From assembly GCF_024362525.1 (NCBI RefSeq), contig NZ_CP101458.1:2666001-2730000 (forward strand): 64,000 bases of DNA. Reading direction: 5' to 3'. The translations under genes and the position numbers were made by a program. Below, piece after piece: positions 24,312 to 33,869 of this stretch (its first letter is position 1; every line of letters starts with the position of its first letter). The DNA is from Natrononativus amylolyticus (GTDB taxonomy: Archaea; Halobacteriota; Halobacteria; Halobacteriales; Natrialbaceae). Below the pieces are notes generated by a model that worked only from the letters and a program-made list of their open reading frames with translations, ran no database searches and was not told the origin of the DNA.

Positions 24312-25631
24312 TCAGTTCGTTTCGTCGCGCTTCGACACCTGATAGGGGCCGTCCGGGTCGTGGAGGATGCACTTCGAGCGCTGAACGTCGGTCGCCTGGT
24401 AGGTCGGAATCGGCTCGCGCTCGCAGGGGCTCTCGAGTTCCTCCCGCAGCCGAGCAACCGCCTCGTCGTCGCTCGAGGAGGCGTACTCGGCCAGCGCCTC
24501 CGACAGGAGCGTCTCGACCCGCGAGTCGGACAGCTCCGCGGGAACGTCGTACGCTCGGCGCACTCCCGCGGGGTCGGTTCCGTCGCCCTCGTACGACGCC
24601 ACGTCGTCCTCCAGCAGGTCGTTTCGAAGCGTGGCGACCGACCGCCAGGTCGCCTGGTCCAGCGTGACGTCTTCCGGCGGGACGAGCTCCGGACAGCGGG
24701 GGTTGAACCGGCAGCCGGAGGGGACCTCGATCGCGTCGGGAACCTCGCCGACGAGTTCGATCCGTTCTCGCTCGGCGTCGGGGTTCACCCGCGGAACGGA
24801 CGAGACGAGCGCCTGCGTGTAGGGGTGTTGGGGGTTGTCGATGATCTCGTCGGCCGGCCCGACCTCGACGAGCTGGCCGAGGTACATGATGCCGATACGG
24901 TCGCAGACGTGTTTGAGCAGCGAGAGGTCGTGGCTGATGTACAGCGCCGTCAGCCCCAGCTCCGACTGGAGCCGGTCGAAGACGTCGAGGATGCTCGCTC
25001 GAATCGAGACGTCGAGCATGCTCGCGGGCTCGTCGGCGAGTAGGAACGACGGCTCGAGCACCAGCGCCCGCGCGATCCCCACTCGCTGGCGCTCGCCGCC
25101 GCTGAGCTCGCTCGGGTACTCGCTGGCGTACGCCTCCGGCGGTTCGAGTCCGGCCATCTCGAGGGTCTCGAGTACCCGCGCCTCCCGCTCCTCGGTCGAA
25201 TCGAAGCCGTGGACGATGAGCGGTTCTTCGACCCATTCGTACACCGTAAACCGGGGGTTGATCGAGTCGTAGGGGTTCTGGTGGATGATCTGTGCCTCGC
25301 GGCGGAACGCCTTCAGGTCGCCCCCGGAGAGGTCGGTGACGTCCTCGCCGTCGAAGTAGATCCGCCCGTCGGTGGGTTCGATGAGCTTGATCGCCGTCTT
25401 GCCGAGGGTCGTCTTGCCACAGCCGGACTCCCCGGCCAGCCCGAACGCCTCCCCCTCGGCGATCGAGAGCGTGACGTCGTCGACGGCGTGGACGTACTGG
25501 GAGGACTCCCCGCGAAGGATCCGGGCGAGTACGCCGCGGTTGACCGGGAAGTGTTTGTCGACGCCCTCGAGGCTCAGCTTCGCCTCACCGCCTTCATCGT
25601 CGAGGATCTCGGTTTCGGAGACGATCGACAT
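24312..25631 (-). CDS. dppF: Peptide-type ABC transporter ATPase 2
   Basis: A 439-residue ATPase of the DppF/OppF type. Walker A GESGCGKTT (about residues 68-76), Q-loop 'IIHQNPYDSINPRF', signature LSGGERQRVGIARAL, Walker B LLADEPASMLDVS and switch His in YISHDLSLL. After the ATPase core come the usual Pro-rich oligopeptide-transporter C-terminal region (HPYTQALVSSVP) and Cys motif (CRFNPRCPE), then an extra haloarchaeal stretch of about 100 residues with two more cysteines near the end. Last gene of the five-gene importer; its ATG overlaps the stop of the other ATPase by one base. Confidence 0.9.
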   Translation of the reverse strand: MSIVSETEILDDEGGEAKLSLEGVDKHFPVNRGVLARILRGESSQYVHAVDDVTLSIAEGEAFGLAGESGCGKTTLGKTAIKLIEPTDGRIYFDGEDVTDLSGGDLKAFRREAQIIHQNPYDSINPRFTVYEWVEEPLIVHGFDSTEEREARVLETLEMAGLEPPEAYASEYPSELSGGERQRVGIARALVLEPSFLLADEPASMLDVSIRASILDVFDRLQSELGLTALYISHDLSLLKHVCDRIGIMYLGQLVEVGPADEIIDNPQHPYTQALVSSVPRVNPDAERERIELVGEVPDAIEVPSGCRFNPRCPELVPPEDVTLDQATWRSVATLRNDLLEDDVASYEGDGTDPAGVRRAYDVPAELSDSRVETLLSEALAEYASSSDDEAVARLREELESPCEREPIPTYQATDVQRSKCILHDPDGPYQVSKRDETN

Positions 25632-26686
25632 CAGTCGTCACCCTCCCGGAGCGGCGTCTCGGGTTCGCCGACGTCCATCTCCATCCACGTCTCCTTCTGG
25701 TCCGCCCGGCGGCGGAGTTCGTCGGCCTCGTCGGCCCGGTGGCACTCGACGACGTGGCCGTCGTCGTACTCCTCGGGCTCGGGGGTGACGTCCCAGCACT
25801 CGTCCTCGGCGAACGGACACCGCGGAGCGAACCGACACCCCTCCCCCGGGTCGACGAGTTCGGGCGGCGTTCCCGGGATCGAGATGAGTTCGTCGTCCGA
25901 GTCGCCGATGTCCGGGAACGCGTTTCGCAGCCCGAGCGTGTAGGGATGGCGCGGGTTCTTGATGATCGTGGCCGCGTCGGCCTGCTCGACGATCCGGCCG
26001 CCGTAACAGACGGCGATCCGATCCGCGGTTTCGCTCACGACGGAGATGTCGTGGGTGATCAGGATCATCGCGCTGTCGAACTCCGCTTGCATCTCCGTGA
26101 TCGTCTCGAGGATGCGATCCTGAATCACCACGTCCAGCGCGGTCGTCGGCTCGTCGGCGAGCACCAGCTTGGGCTCGAGACAGAGCGCCAGGGCGATCAT
26201 CGCCCGCTGGGCCATGCCGCCGGAGAACTGGTGTGGGTAGTCGTCGATCCGATCGGGGTCGATCCCGAGTTCGGCGAACAGCTCTCGCGCGCGGTCTTTC
26301 GCCTCGGCTTTCGAGACGCCGTCCTCGTGATAGCGGATCACCTGGACGATCTGCTGGCCGACGGTGTACACCGGATCGAAGCTGTTCATCGCGTTCTGCG
26401 GGATCATCGAGACCTCCTGCCACCGGATCTGCTTTCGCAGCTCCCGCTCGGAGAGTTCGGTAATCTCCGTGCCGTCGAAGTCGATCGAGCCGTCGATGAC
26501 CTCGGCGTTGTCGGGGAGCAGCCGGATGACCGACCGTGCGATCGTCGTCTTCCCCGATCCGCTCTCGCCGACGAGCCCCAGGGTTCGTCCCCGCTCGAGC
26601 TCGAGGTTGATGTCGTCCGCCGCCCGGACGTAACCGTCCTCGCTACGATAGTACATCCGTAGACCGTCGATTGTGAGTAGCGTCAT
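25631..26686 (-). CDS. dppD: Peptide-type ABC transporter ATPase 1
   Basis: A 351-residue ATPase of the DppD/OppD type: Walker [10 protein letters not shown], '[16 protein letters not shown]' Q-loop, signature [15 protein letters not shown], Walker [15 protein letters not shown] and switch His [10 protein letters not shown]. The C-terminus carries the oligopeptide-transporter motif with cysteines CRFAPRCPF and DECW. It pairs with the second ATPase to drive import through the two permeases. It lies 31 bases after the DppC gene. Confidence 0.9.
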   Translation of the reverse strand: MTLLTIDGLRMYYRSEDGYVRAADDINLELERGRTLGLVGESGSGKTTIARSVIRLLPDNAEVIDGSIDFDGTEITELSERELRKQIRWQEVSMIPQNAMNSFDPVYTVGQQIVQVIRYHEDGVSKAEAKDRARELFAELGIDPDRIDDYPHQFSGGMAQRAMIALALCLEPKLVLADEPTTALDVVIQDRILETITEMQAEFDSAMILITHDISVVSETADRIAVCYGGRIVEQADAATIIKNPRHPYTLGLRNAFPDIGDSDDELISIPGTPPELVDPGEGCRFAPRCPFAEDECWDVTPEPEEYDDGHVVECHRADEADELRRRADQKETWMEMDVGEPETPLREGDD

Positions 26687-26717
26687 GTTGTGTCGAATCG
26701 CGTTGTGTTCCGTCGAG

Positions 26718-27680
26718 TCATTGCGTGTGGCGGAGTTCGGGGTTGACCACCTTCTCTAGCGAGCGGCCGATGAAGAACACCGACATCACGAACAGCATGA
26801 TGCAGATCCCCGGCGGGAACACCCACCACCACGCCTCGCGCAGCGCCCCGGCGCTGCGGACGTCGTAGATGATCTCGCCCCACGAGAGCATCCCCGGCGG
26901 CCCCAGTCCGAGAAACGAGAGGCTGGCCTCGGCGATCACGGCCCAGGCGACCGCGAACGCGGCGTACAGCGAGATCAGCGGCAGGACGTTCGGCATGATC
27001 TGGACGTACATGATCCGGAAGTTGCTCGCACCGATCGCCTTCGCGCTCTCGACGTACGGGCGTTGCTTGTGGCTCAGCACCTGCGACCTGACGACGCGAG
27101 CGGTCCCCCGCCAGAGGATCAACACGATCGCGAAGATGACGTTCACCAGGCTGGCGCCGAGGATGAACACCAGCGCGATCGCGAACGGCAGGAACGGGAC
27201 GCCGTAGACGACGTCGGTGATCCGCATCAGGACGTCGTCGACCCAGCCGCCGTAGTAGGCGCTGATGATGCCGACGTTGGCGCCGATGAACACCGCCATG
27301 AACGCGGCGATGGTGCCGACGATCAGCGTCACTCGAGTGCCCACGATCACCTGCGAGAGCACGTCGCGTCCGAGCGCGGTCGTCCCCAGCGGGTGGTCCC
27401 ACGTGGGCCCCTGCAGGTTCTCGTCGGCGACGCGGGCGCCGGGCTCGTACGGCGCGAGCGAGAACGGCTGGATCTGGAACCACGCGGGGCCGATCTCGAT
27501 CGTGATCGGGCGGGCGAAGATCCCGACGAGGATGAACGCCGCGAGGATCGCCAGTCCCACCTGCCCGAGCCGGTCGTCTTTCATCACGCCGACCCAGTTG
27601 CGAAGCGCGTTGAGTCGGCGCTGCCAGCGGAGCCTGCGTCGACTGACCGATTCGACCTCCGTGTCTGTTGGCGTACTCAT
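26718..27680 (-). CDS. dppC: Peptide-type ABC transporter permease C
   Basis: A 320-residue permease with an N-terminal cytoplasmic stretch, a first helix at about 40-58, a long external loop holding 'HPLGTTALGRDVLSQVI' (a mark of DppC/OppC proteins), and five further helices. The ATPase-contact loop 'YVESAKAIGASNFRIMYVQIMPN' is clear. It overlaps the DppB gene by 4 bases. Confidence 0.9.
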   Translation of the reverse strand: MSTPTDTEVESVSRRRLRWQRRLNALRNWVGVMKDDRLGQVGLAILAAFILVGIFARPITIEIGPAWFQIQPFSLAPYEPGARVADENLQGPTWDHPLGTTALGRDVLSQVIVGTRVTLIVGTIAAFMAVFIGANVGIISAYYGGWVDDVLMRITDVVYGVPFLPFAIALVFILGASLVNVIFAIVLILWRGTARVVRSQVLSHKQRPYVESAKAIGASNFRIMYVQIMPNVLPLISLYAAFAVAWAVIAEASLSFLGLGPPGMLSWGEIIYDVRSAGALREAWWWVFPPGICIMLFVMSVFFIGRSLEKVVNPELRHTQ

Positions 27681-28657
27681 TCGTATTTCACCCGCGGGTC
27701 GAGGTACAGATACAGCATGTCGGCGACGAAGTTCATCACGATCACCGCCGTCCCCATCAGGAGGAACGCGGCCATCGCTACCGGGTAGTCGTTTCTGGTC
27801 ACCGAGTTGACCATCTCGCGGCCGATGCCCGGCCAGTTGAAGACCGTCTCGATGATGACCGACCCGCCCATCGCCGCGCCGGTCGCGATCGCCGCGACGG
27901 TAACGAGCGGCAGCACCGAGTTGCGAGCGGCGTGTTTGTAGAGCACCGTCCGCTCGGGGAGTCCTTCGGCCTTTTTCATCTCGACGAAGTCGGCTTTCAG
28001 AACCTCGAGCATCGTGTTACGCATCAGCAGGGCGGGCGTCGCCAGGTAGACGATCGCACCCGTCAGCGCCGGCAGTATCAGGTGGCGCAGGAAGTCGAAA
28101 TTGACGTACCGGTCGATGACGTTCATCGTCAACTCGCCGCCGTAGCCACCGATCCCGCTGCGGGGCAGCCAGCCGAGCTGGAAGACGAAGACCGTCACGA
28201 GGATGATCCCGACCCAAAATTCGGGCGAGGAACGAGCCATGAGGACGCCGATGATGCCGGCACGTTCGAACCGACTGCCCCGGAGCCACCCCATCGCCGC
28301 GCCGAACAGCACGCCGATCGTGTAGGCGATCAACAGCGCGGTGAACATGAGCACGACCGTGTTGAGAAACAGCGGGAAGATGAGCTCCCTGACCGGCTCG
28401 CGGTAGTGAGTCGAATCGCCGAACTCCCCCCGCAACAGCTGACTCATGTACTCGACGTACTGGACGTACAGCGGTTCGTTGAGCCCCAGCTCCTGGATCC
28501 GCGCCTCTCGCTCTTCCGTCGTCGGATACTCCATGACGAACCGCGTCGTCGGATCGCCCGGAACCATCCGGAACAGGACGAAGAGCAGGGTGACGAACGC
28601 CCACAGCGTGAACACGAGCTGCAGGATGCGTCGAACGACGTACTCTCTCAGTCCCAT
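27677..28657 (-). CDS. dppB: Peptide-type ABC transporter permease B
   Basis: A 326-residue DppB/OppB permease with six helices. The start 'YVVRRILQLVFTLWAFVTLLFVLFRMVPGDP' is the family signature, and the ATPase-contact loop reads 'VLKADFVEMKKAEGLPERTVLYKHAARNSVLP' (seen in part). The next gene starts inside its last codons. The binding protein gene ends 147 bases upstream. Confidence 0.9.
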   Translation of the reverse strand: MGLREYVVRRILQLVFTLWAFVTLLFVLFRMVPGDPTTRFVMEYPTTEEREARIQELGLNEPLYVQYVEYMSQLLRGEFGDSTHYREPVRELIFPLFLNTVVLMFTALLIAYTIGVLFGAAMGWLRGSRFERAGIIGVLMARSSPEFWVGIILVTVFVFQLGWLPRSGIGGYGGELTMNVIDRYVNFDFLRHLILPALTGAIVYLATPALLMRNTMLEVLKADFVEMKKAEGLPERTVLYKHAARNSVLPLVTVAAIATGAAMGGSVIIETVFNWPGIGREMVNSVTRNDYPVAMAAFLLMGTAVIVMNFVADMLYLYLDPRVKYE

Positions 28658-28804
28658 CGGTTGTGTGTTCTCGCTTCCATTGGTTGTGTTTTTCAGGTCT
28701 GTTGACGAGCTGTCTCGTTGGTACCGGCCACCGCAAACGGCGTGTCGACCGATTCGATCGCCCGACGCGTTCGGCGGCTCATGCGGTGGCTCGGTCGAGC
28801 CTCG

Positions 28805-30442
28805 TTACTCCGCCGGATAGTGCAGCTGTCCGCCGCCGTCCCACACGTATCCGCCCTCCTCGAGTTCGCCCTCCGCCGCGTCGAGGTCCTCGGTGAACTC
28901 TCGGACGTCGGGGTTGTGCCAGTCCTCGAGCACCGGCGCGATGGGGGAGTGGGTCACGGTTCCCATGCCGCCGCGGATGTCCTCGACGAACGCCTCCTTG
29001 GGGACGCAGTAGGAGATCGCCCGCCGCACGTGAGCGTCGTCCATGTGCTCGCGTCGCATGTTGTACGCGAGTTTCGCGTGGCCGATCGCCTCGAAGGTGG
29101 CGAGGCCCAGATCGGGATCCTCGTCGATCCGGTCCGCCTGCGACGGCGTCGGGTCGTTTCCGAGCATGTCGAGTTCGTGGGCCTCGATCTCGTCGACGAG
29201 CGCGTCCTCGTCGCCGGGGACGCGGATGAGCCGCTCGATGTTCGGCGGCTCGAAGTGGTCGTCGAACCGGCTCAGCTGCATCTCGCGCTCGCGTTCCCAG
29301 GCGTCGAACTGGAACGGGCCGCTGCCGACGTAGTCCTCGTCGTCCTGTTCGGTCGGATCGTCGATGTCCTCCCAGATGTGCTGCGGGAAGATGTAGATCT
29401 GCGCCAGGGCGTTGCGCGTGAACGTCGCGTCCGGCTCGCTGAGGTGGAAGGTGATCTCGTTGCCGTTCGTCTCCATCTCCTCGACGGCGTCGAGGTACAC
29501 CGAGTACGTCGGCGAGTGCTCCTCGAAGAGTTCGTAGGAGAAGAGCACGTCGTCGATCGTGACCTCCTCGCCGTCGTGGAAGGTGTGTCCCTCGCGGATC
29601 GTCACCGTGAACGTCGTCCCCTCCTCGTCGATCTCCGGATCGTCCTCGGCCAGCCACGGGATTGGCTCACCCTCCTCGCCGAAGCGATACAGCTGGTCGT
29701 AGATGAGCCGGATGAACTGTCGGTCCGGCGTCGCCAGGTCCTGCATCGGGTTGAGCGAGCCGATGTCCGCGGAGTAGCCGAACGTGACCTGATCGACGCC
29801 GTCGGCGGGCTGGGCCTCCATGAAGTTCCAGAAGCCGTTGAGTCCCTCGCCCAGCGTGGGGTTTACGCTCTCGAGGCGCTCGGCGTTGTACGGGTGGTCA
29901 CCGCCCTCGTTGGCGATGTAACACCGGGGCTGGTCCTCGGCGAGCATCTCCTGGGCCTCGAAGACGAGGTCGCGTCGGGCGTCCTCGTCGACCTCCTGGG
30001 CCTGCGCCTCGGCGATTTCGTCGTAATCGGGGTTCTCGTAGCCCGGCGAGTTACGGCCTCCCGGATCGGTGAACCCCGAGTGGTGCATGTCCATGAGGAA
30101 AATGTGCGGGTCGATGCGCTCGGGCGTGCCACCCCAGCCCAGCAGCGAGACGTCGAAGTCGTGTTCGACGATGGCCTGGTCGACGTGCGCATCGAAGTCA
30201 CGCTCCTGGCGGTCGACCTCGAAACCGACTTCCTCCATGTTGTCCGCGACCATGTGGCCGAGCTCGTTCCGGTCGGGGTTCGCTCCCGAGGTCGGAATGA
30301 CGAACTGGATCTCCTCGAACGCGTCACCGACGTCCTCGTCGTCGGTGTCGTCCAACCCGACACAGCCCGCCAGCGCAGCCGACCCGATCGCACCCGCCGC
30401 CCCAATTGACCGAAGAAACGATCTTCGTGAGTTCGAAGGCAT
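28805..30442 (-). CDS. Peptide-type ABC binding lipoprotein with circularly permuted fold
   Basis: A 545-residue Tat lipoprotein (RRSFL at 6-10, lipobox Cys27), first gene of the importer. Its segments match solute-binding family 5 but in swapped order. Residues about 216-545 look like the usual N-terminal two thirds: 'IGSLNPMQDLATPDRQFIRL', 'TIREGHTFHDGEEVTIDDVLFSYELF', 'YVGSGPFQF', 'VRRAISYCVPKEAFV', ending 'GYVWDGGGQLHYPAE'. Residues about 43-210 look like the usual C-terminal third: 'EEIQFVIPTSGANPDR', 'DFDVSLLGWGG', 'NSPGYENPDYDEI', 'QEMLAEDQPRCYI'. In normal members the 'GY.WD..G.L.YP' strand is directly followed by an 'I.F.I.T....P.R' strand, so the ends here are new. The reading frame is intact and all other importer genes follow. 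Ligand unknown, probably peptides. Confidence 0.85.
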   Translation of the reverse strand: MPSNSRRSFLRSIGAAGAIGSAALAGCVGLDDTDDEDVGDAFEEIQFVIPTSGANPDRNELGHMVADNMEEVGFEVDRQERDFDAHVDQAIVEHDFDVSLLGWGGTPERIDPHIFLMDMHHSGFTDPGGRNSPGYENPDYDEIAEAQAQEVDEDARRDLVFEAQEMLAEDQPRCYIANEGGDHPYNAERLESVNPTLGEGLNGFWNFMEAQPADGVDQVTFGYSADIGSLNPMQDLATPDRQFIRLIYDQLYRFGEEGEPIPWLAEDDPEIDEEGTTFTVTIREGHTFHDGEEVTIDDVLFSYELFEEHSPTYSVYLDAVEEMETNGNEITFHLSEPDATFTRNALAQIYIFPQHIWEDIDDPTEQDDEDYVGSGPFQFDAWEREREMQLSRFDDHFEPPNIERLIRVPGDEDALVDEIEAHELDMLGNDPTPSQADRIDEDPDLGLATFEAIGHAKLAYNMRREHMDDAHVRRAISYCVPKEAFVEDIRGGMGTVTHSPIAPVLEDWHNPDVREFTEDLDAAEGELEEGGYVWDGGGQLHYPAE

Positions 30443-30783
30443 AGCTCATCTGACGAGCCGGATGGCATAAGGCTTGCGAATACGTACCATACTGTAATTT
30501 CGGAGACGAGACTGGGGTCGACTCGAGGCTTCGGGACGGTTTCGGCGCCCGGTCTATCCCCACAGAGCGTGGGGCCCACGAGTGCGACCGGAGCCCCCGC
30601 TCTCCGTTCGAACGGACGAAAAATCGAACGGTCGCGAATCCCCTCGGTCGAGTGCTGTCGAGCGACACTCCAGTACACGACAGCGAGCCGCATCGCCGGA
30701 AACTGCGAAAGTGCACGATTCCGTCGATTACCGGCGACCGGCTCGACTACGGTGTGAGCGCGACCGGCGAAGTCACGACGCGA
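30443..30783. other. Intergenic region without a recognised gene
   Basis: This 341-base stretch lies between the start of the importer operon (minus) and the end of a DsbA-like gene. It must hold the importer promoter. I see no convincing gene, RNA or repeat. Short inverted sequences such as CGTTCGAACG (about 30606-30615) are present but common in this GC-rich DNA. Confidence 0.5.
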
Positions 30784-31731
30784 TCAGGTCGGACAGTGCG
30801 GCGGTTCGTCGTCGTCCTCGTCGTCCTCGTCGTCTTCCTCGGGCGCCTCCTCTTCAGGTTCTTCTTCAGGCGCCTCTTCCTCGGATTCGTCCTCTTCGGG
30901 CGCCTCCTCCTCGGGTTCTTCTTCCTCAGGCGCCTCCTCTTCGGGCTCCTCTTCCTCGGGCTCGTCCTCTTCCGGCTCTTCGGGCTCCTCTTCCTCGGGT
31001 TCTTCTTCCTCAGGCTCTTCCTCTTCCGGCTCCTCCGGCGGCTCGGACGGTGCCGAGTCGACGCGAGCGTCGATCCAGGTGAGGATCGACTGCGTGCCGT
31101 GGTGTGGCGCGGTCGACTCGCCGCCGAGCTCGAGAATCGGAACGAACGACGCGCCGTCCTCGACGGCGGTGCTCGCGACGCGGGTGACCGCACTGTCGTA
31201 CTGGCCATCGCTGGCGCGGTCGACCGCCGTGCCGACGCTCGAGACGCCCGCCTGGTTCGCGAGGCCGGCGAGTTCGTCGTACTCGACCCAGCCGGAGGGC
31301 GCGACGTCGAACGTCGTCGCGAAGAAGTCCCAGTAGCTCTGGGGGTCGACGTCCCAGACGGCGCGTCCGAACGCGGCCATCCGGGGGTCGCTGCTCGAGA
31401 TGTAGTAACTCGAGGTGTCACCCTGCTGGTAGGCGAGGTTCGCGAACTCGATGTTGAGCTGGCCCGTCAGAACGAACTCCTCGATGATCGCCTCGAGGTT
31501 TCCGAACACGAAACCGCGCGTGACCGGACACTTGAAGTTGCCGTAGACGGTCGCAGTCGGGTTGTCGCCGTCCGTTCCCATCGTCGGCCTGCCCCTGGCG
31601 CCAGCGTCGTCGGGAATCGGTACGTCAGCAACCGTTGCGTTAGTCTGCCCCTGTGCAATCCCTGCAAAACCCAGAAGCGATGCACTTCCGGTTGCCGTGA
31701 GCCACTCACGGCGCGTCAGATTCGTTCGCAT
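30784..31731 (-). CDS. Tat-exported DsbA-like thioredoxin-fold protein with degenerate active site
   Basis: A 315-residue exported protein. Tat signal with TRREWLTATG (RR at 7-8). Residues about 55-228 resemble DsbA-type thioredoxin folds: strand 'ATVYGNFKCPVTRGFVFGNLE' (active-site region), a helical insert with 'FGRAVWDVDPQSYWDFFATTF', and 'SFVPILELGGE' with the cis-Pro area. The active site is CPVT (Cys68, Thr71), not CPxC, so ordinary disulfide exchange is doubtful. The C-terminal 80 residues are a Glu/Pro repeat (EEEPEEE type) ending in PPHCPT. The repeat is protein-coding, not a DNA repeat array. ATG 31731 is at the Tat motif. Confidence 0.78.
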   Translation of the reverse strand: MRTNLTRREWLTATGSASLLGFAGIAQGQTNATVADVPIPDDAGARGRPTMGTDGDNPTATVYGNFKCPVTRGFVFGNLEAIIEEFVLTGQLNIEFANLAYQQGDTSSYYISSSDPRMAAFGRAVWDVDPQSYWDFFATTFDVAPSGWVEYDELAGLANQAGVSSVGTAVDRASDGQYDSAVTRVASTAVEDGASFVPILELGGESTAPHHGTQSILTWIDARVDSAPSEPPEEPEEEEPEEEEPEEEEPEEPEEDEPEEEEPEEEAPEEEEPEEEAPEEDESEEEAPEEEPEEEAPEEDDEDDEDDDEPPHCPT

Positions 31732-31974
31732 GCACTCCCCGCTGAACAAGGGGGATAGATAAACGGCGCGACCGTCCAGTCGATTTGTTCGGCTTCACCA
31801 CGCCCAGAGCCCGTATCGTCCGTTTTAGCGGGTTTCAGGCCCAGATGAAGAGTGATTAATTCGGGTGAAATTCAGGTAAAGGGTACAGTCACGGCGAAAA
31901 ACAGTCCGACTATCTACAGCCGGCGAATTCGGTAAATAAAGGCTGCACATGTGCACTCGTCACTCGAGTTGCAG

Positions 31975-33750
31975 TTACTCGCCCGCGTGAATCGACTCGC
32001 CCCGATTCAGTCTGGCCGCGATGGTGAACGTCTGTTCGGCCTCCCGGCGGGTCGGGAAGTGGGCGGCCATGTAACGGGCGGTCGCGATCATCGGAAGCCG
32101 CCGGAACGCCTCGTCGTCGGCCGCCAGGTCGGACTGGCGGAACGCAGCCTCGACGTTCTGGAGCGTGTGAAAGCCGGCGTCCTCGCGGAGCAGCCCGCGG
32201 GCGAGCGTCGACTCGAGGGCGGCGGACTCGCCGCCGCAGTCGAAGAACTCGCCGACGAGACGGCCCGCCTCGTTGACGCCGCCCTCCTCGTCGAACGTCT
32301 CGAGGAGGTCCTCGAGCACCCGCTCCGGGTCGCGGCCGGTGTCGTTGTCCCCGGGTTCGGGTACCGGTGCCGGCGGCGTGTTGAGAAAGCGGTCGAGATA
32401 GACGCTCATCGCGCCGTCGAAGACCCCCCGGTAGAGTTCGACGGCGTTGGTTCGACGGCTCGCCTGGTGGACCGCGTTGGCGTAGGTGAACGTGTGGTGA
32501 ACCGTGTTCCAGTCGGAGAACTCGTTGGCCGTGCCGAACTGGGCGACGCGCCGGCCGGCGGCCCGGGCGACCTGTGCCGCGAGCTGCTCGGTCGTCGCGC
32601 CCTCGCCGACGGCGGTCGCCAGCCCGTCGACGATCGCCGCCGGGTCGTCCGAGAGCAGCAGGTCCTGGAACCCCTCGGGGGCGGTCCAGCTCTGGTCTCC
32701 CCCCTCGGCCGCGAGCGCCTCGAGGCCGCTCGTCTCGCCGACGTCGCCGCCGTAGACGTCCTCGAGCAGGGAAACGAGGTCGGTCGGCTGGCGCCACGAG
32801 GAGAGTTCGTCGCTGCGGGTCGCGTCGGTGAGCTGATCGACCAGGCTCGCCAACGTCTCGTCGGCGAACTCCCAGCCGACGTGCTCGAGACACTCGAAGG
32901 CCTTGTTCGAAAAGTCGAGGACGTGACCCGCCGAGAGGTAGGGGTGGTCGGTCGCGGCCGCGAAGACGATCTCGGCGACCGCGCGCTCGTCGTGACCGGC
33001 GGCGACCGCGGTCCGAAGGCAGCGTTCGGCGCCGTCGCTGTCCCGGACCTCGATGCAGTCGCGGAACCACCGTTTGAGCCGGTCGAACTCGACCTCGCTC
33101 GTCGAAAAGGAGGGCTGATCGAAGTTCGGCGGCTCGCCGGCGCAGTCGCTGGCGACGTGTCGGACGCCCGTATAGAGCGCCCGTTTTCGATCTTCGGGCT
33201 CGAGGTCGTCCATAAGGTTCGCCATGCAGCCCAGAATCGTCAGTCCGGACGACCAGCCCATCTCGCGGTAGCGGGTGCCGAACTCGAGCGTCGTCGCCAC
33301 CGGCTCCTCGTAGTCCACGCCGGCGTCGAGCAACCCGATGGTCGACTTGGCGACGACCAGCCGCAGGTTCTCCTCGAGTCCCGTTTCCAGTCTGTCGGCC
33401 CAGTGTTCGGCCGGCGGCTTCTCGCGTTCGGGGGTCGGATTCACGTAGACGATCCCGTCGCGCACCTCGACCGGGTAGGTCTGGACGTCGTCAGCCCACG
33501 GATCGAACGTGTCCCCACAGGAGAGTTCGAACCGGGCGTGGTGCCAGTGGCAGGTCAGGATACCGTCGTCGACGGTGCCCTCCGCGAGCGGGAAGCCCAT
33601 GTGCGGACAGCGGTTGTCGACCGCCCGCACCTCGCCCTCGTGGTGAAAGAGCGCGATCGCCGTTCCGTTCACCGACAGCAGTTTTCGACCCTCGTCTGTG
33701 AGTTCCTCGAGCGGCGTCGCCTCGACGAACTCCGCGTCAGTCGTTGCCAT
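31975..33750 (-). CDS. Rieske iron-sulfur protein fused to a large helical domain
   Basis: A 591-residue protein. Residues 1-105 form a Rieske ferredoxin: Cys48-x-His50 (RCPHMGFPL) and Cys67-x2-His70 (LTCHWHHARF), which bind a [2Fe-2S] cluster. The remaining nearly 480 residues are mostly helical and I do not recognise them with certainty. They contain His-rich stretches (ATDHPYLSAGH, WNTVHHTFTYANAVHQ, 'HVGWEF') that could bind a metal or substrate. A relation to questin-oxidase-like monooxygenases is a guess to test. No signal peptide, so cytoplasmic. Such a fusion suggests a self-contained oxygenase or electron-transfer enzyme. It is divergent from an NTF2-like gene. ATG 33750 begins the Rieske domain. 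Confidence 0.78.
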   Translation of the reverse strand: MATTDAEFVEATPLEELTDEGRKLLSVNGTAIALFHHEGEVRAVDNRCPHMGFPLAEGTVDDGILTCHWHHARFELSCGDTFDPWADDVQTYPVEVRDGIVYVNPTPEREKPPAEHWADRLETGLEENLRLVVAKSTIGLLDAGVDYEEPVATTLEFGTRYREMGWSSGLTILGCMANLMDDLEPEDRKRALYTGVRHVASDCAGEPPNFDQPSFSTSEVEFDRLKRWFRDCIEVRDSDGAERCLRTAVAAGHDERAVAEIVFAAATDHPYLSAGHVLDFSNKAFECLEHVGWEFADETLASLVDQLTDATRSDELSSWRQPTDLVSLLEDVYGGDVGETSGLEALAAEGGDQSWTAPEGFQDLLLSDDPAAIVDGLATAVGEGATTEQLAAQVARAAGRRVAQFGTANEFSDWNTVHHTFTYANAVHQASRRTNAVELYRGVFDGAMSVYLDRFLNTPPAPVPEPGDNDTGRDPERVLEDLLETFDEEGGVNEAGRLVGEFFDCGGESAALESTLARGLLREDAGFHTLQNVEAAFRQSDLAADDEAFRRLPMIATARYMAAHFPTRREAEQTFTIAARLNRGESIHAGE

Positions 33751-33869
33751 ACACACGGGTTCGGCGACCGGCACCAAAACCGTTCGCTGAAATCGGTTTT
33801 TGAAATGTATCTGATATATTTTGCGGAGAGACCGGAGCGTTTCTGTCGCCCGCCTCCGAACGAGCGCCC

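Noticed and set aside
30784-31050. Repeated GGCTCCTC/TTCTTCCTC-like sequence, first seen as a possible repeat array
   Set aside because: It encodes the Glu/Pro-rich tail of the DsbA-like protein; the spacing follows codons, and there are no spacers as in CRISPR.
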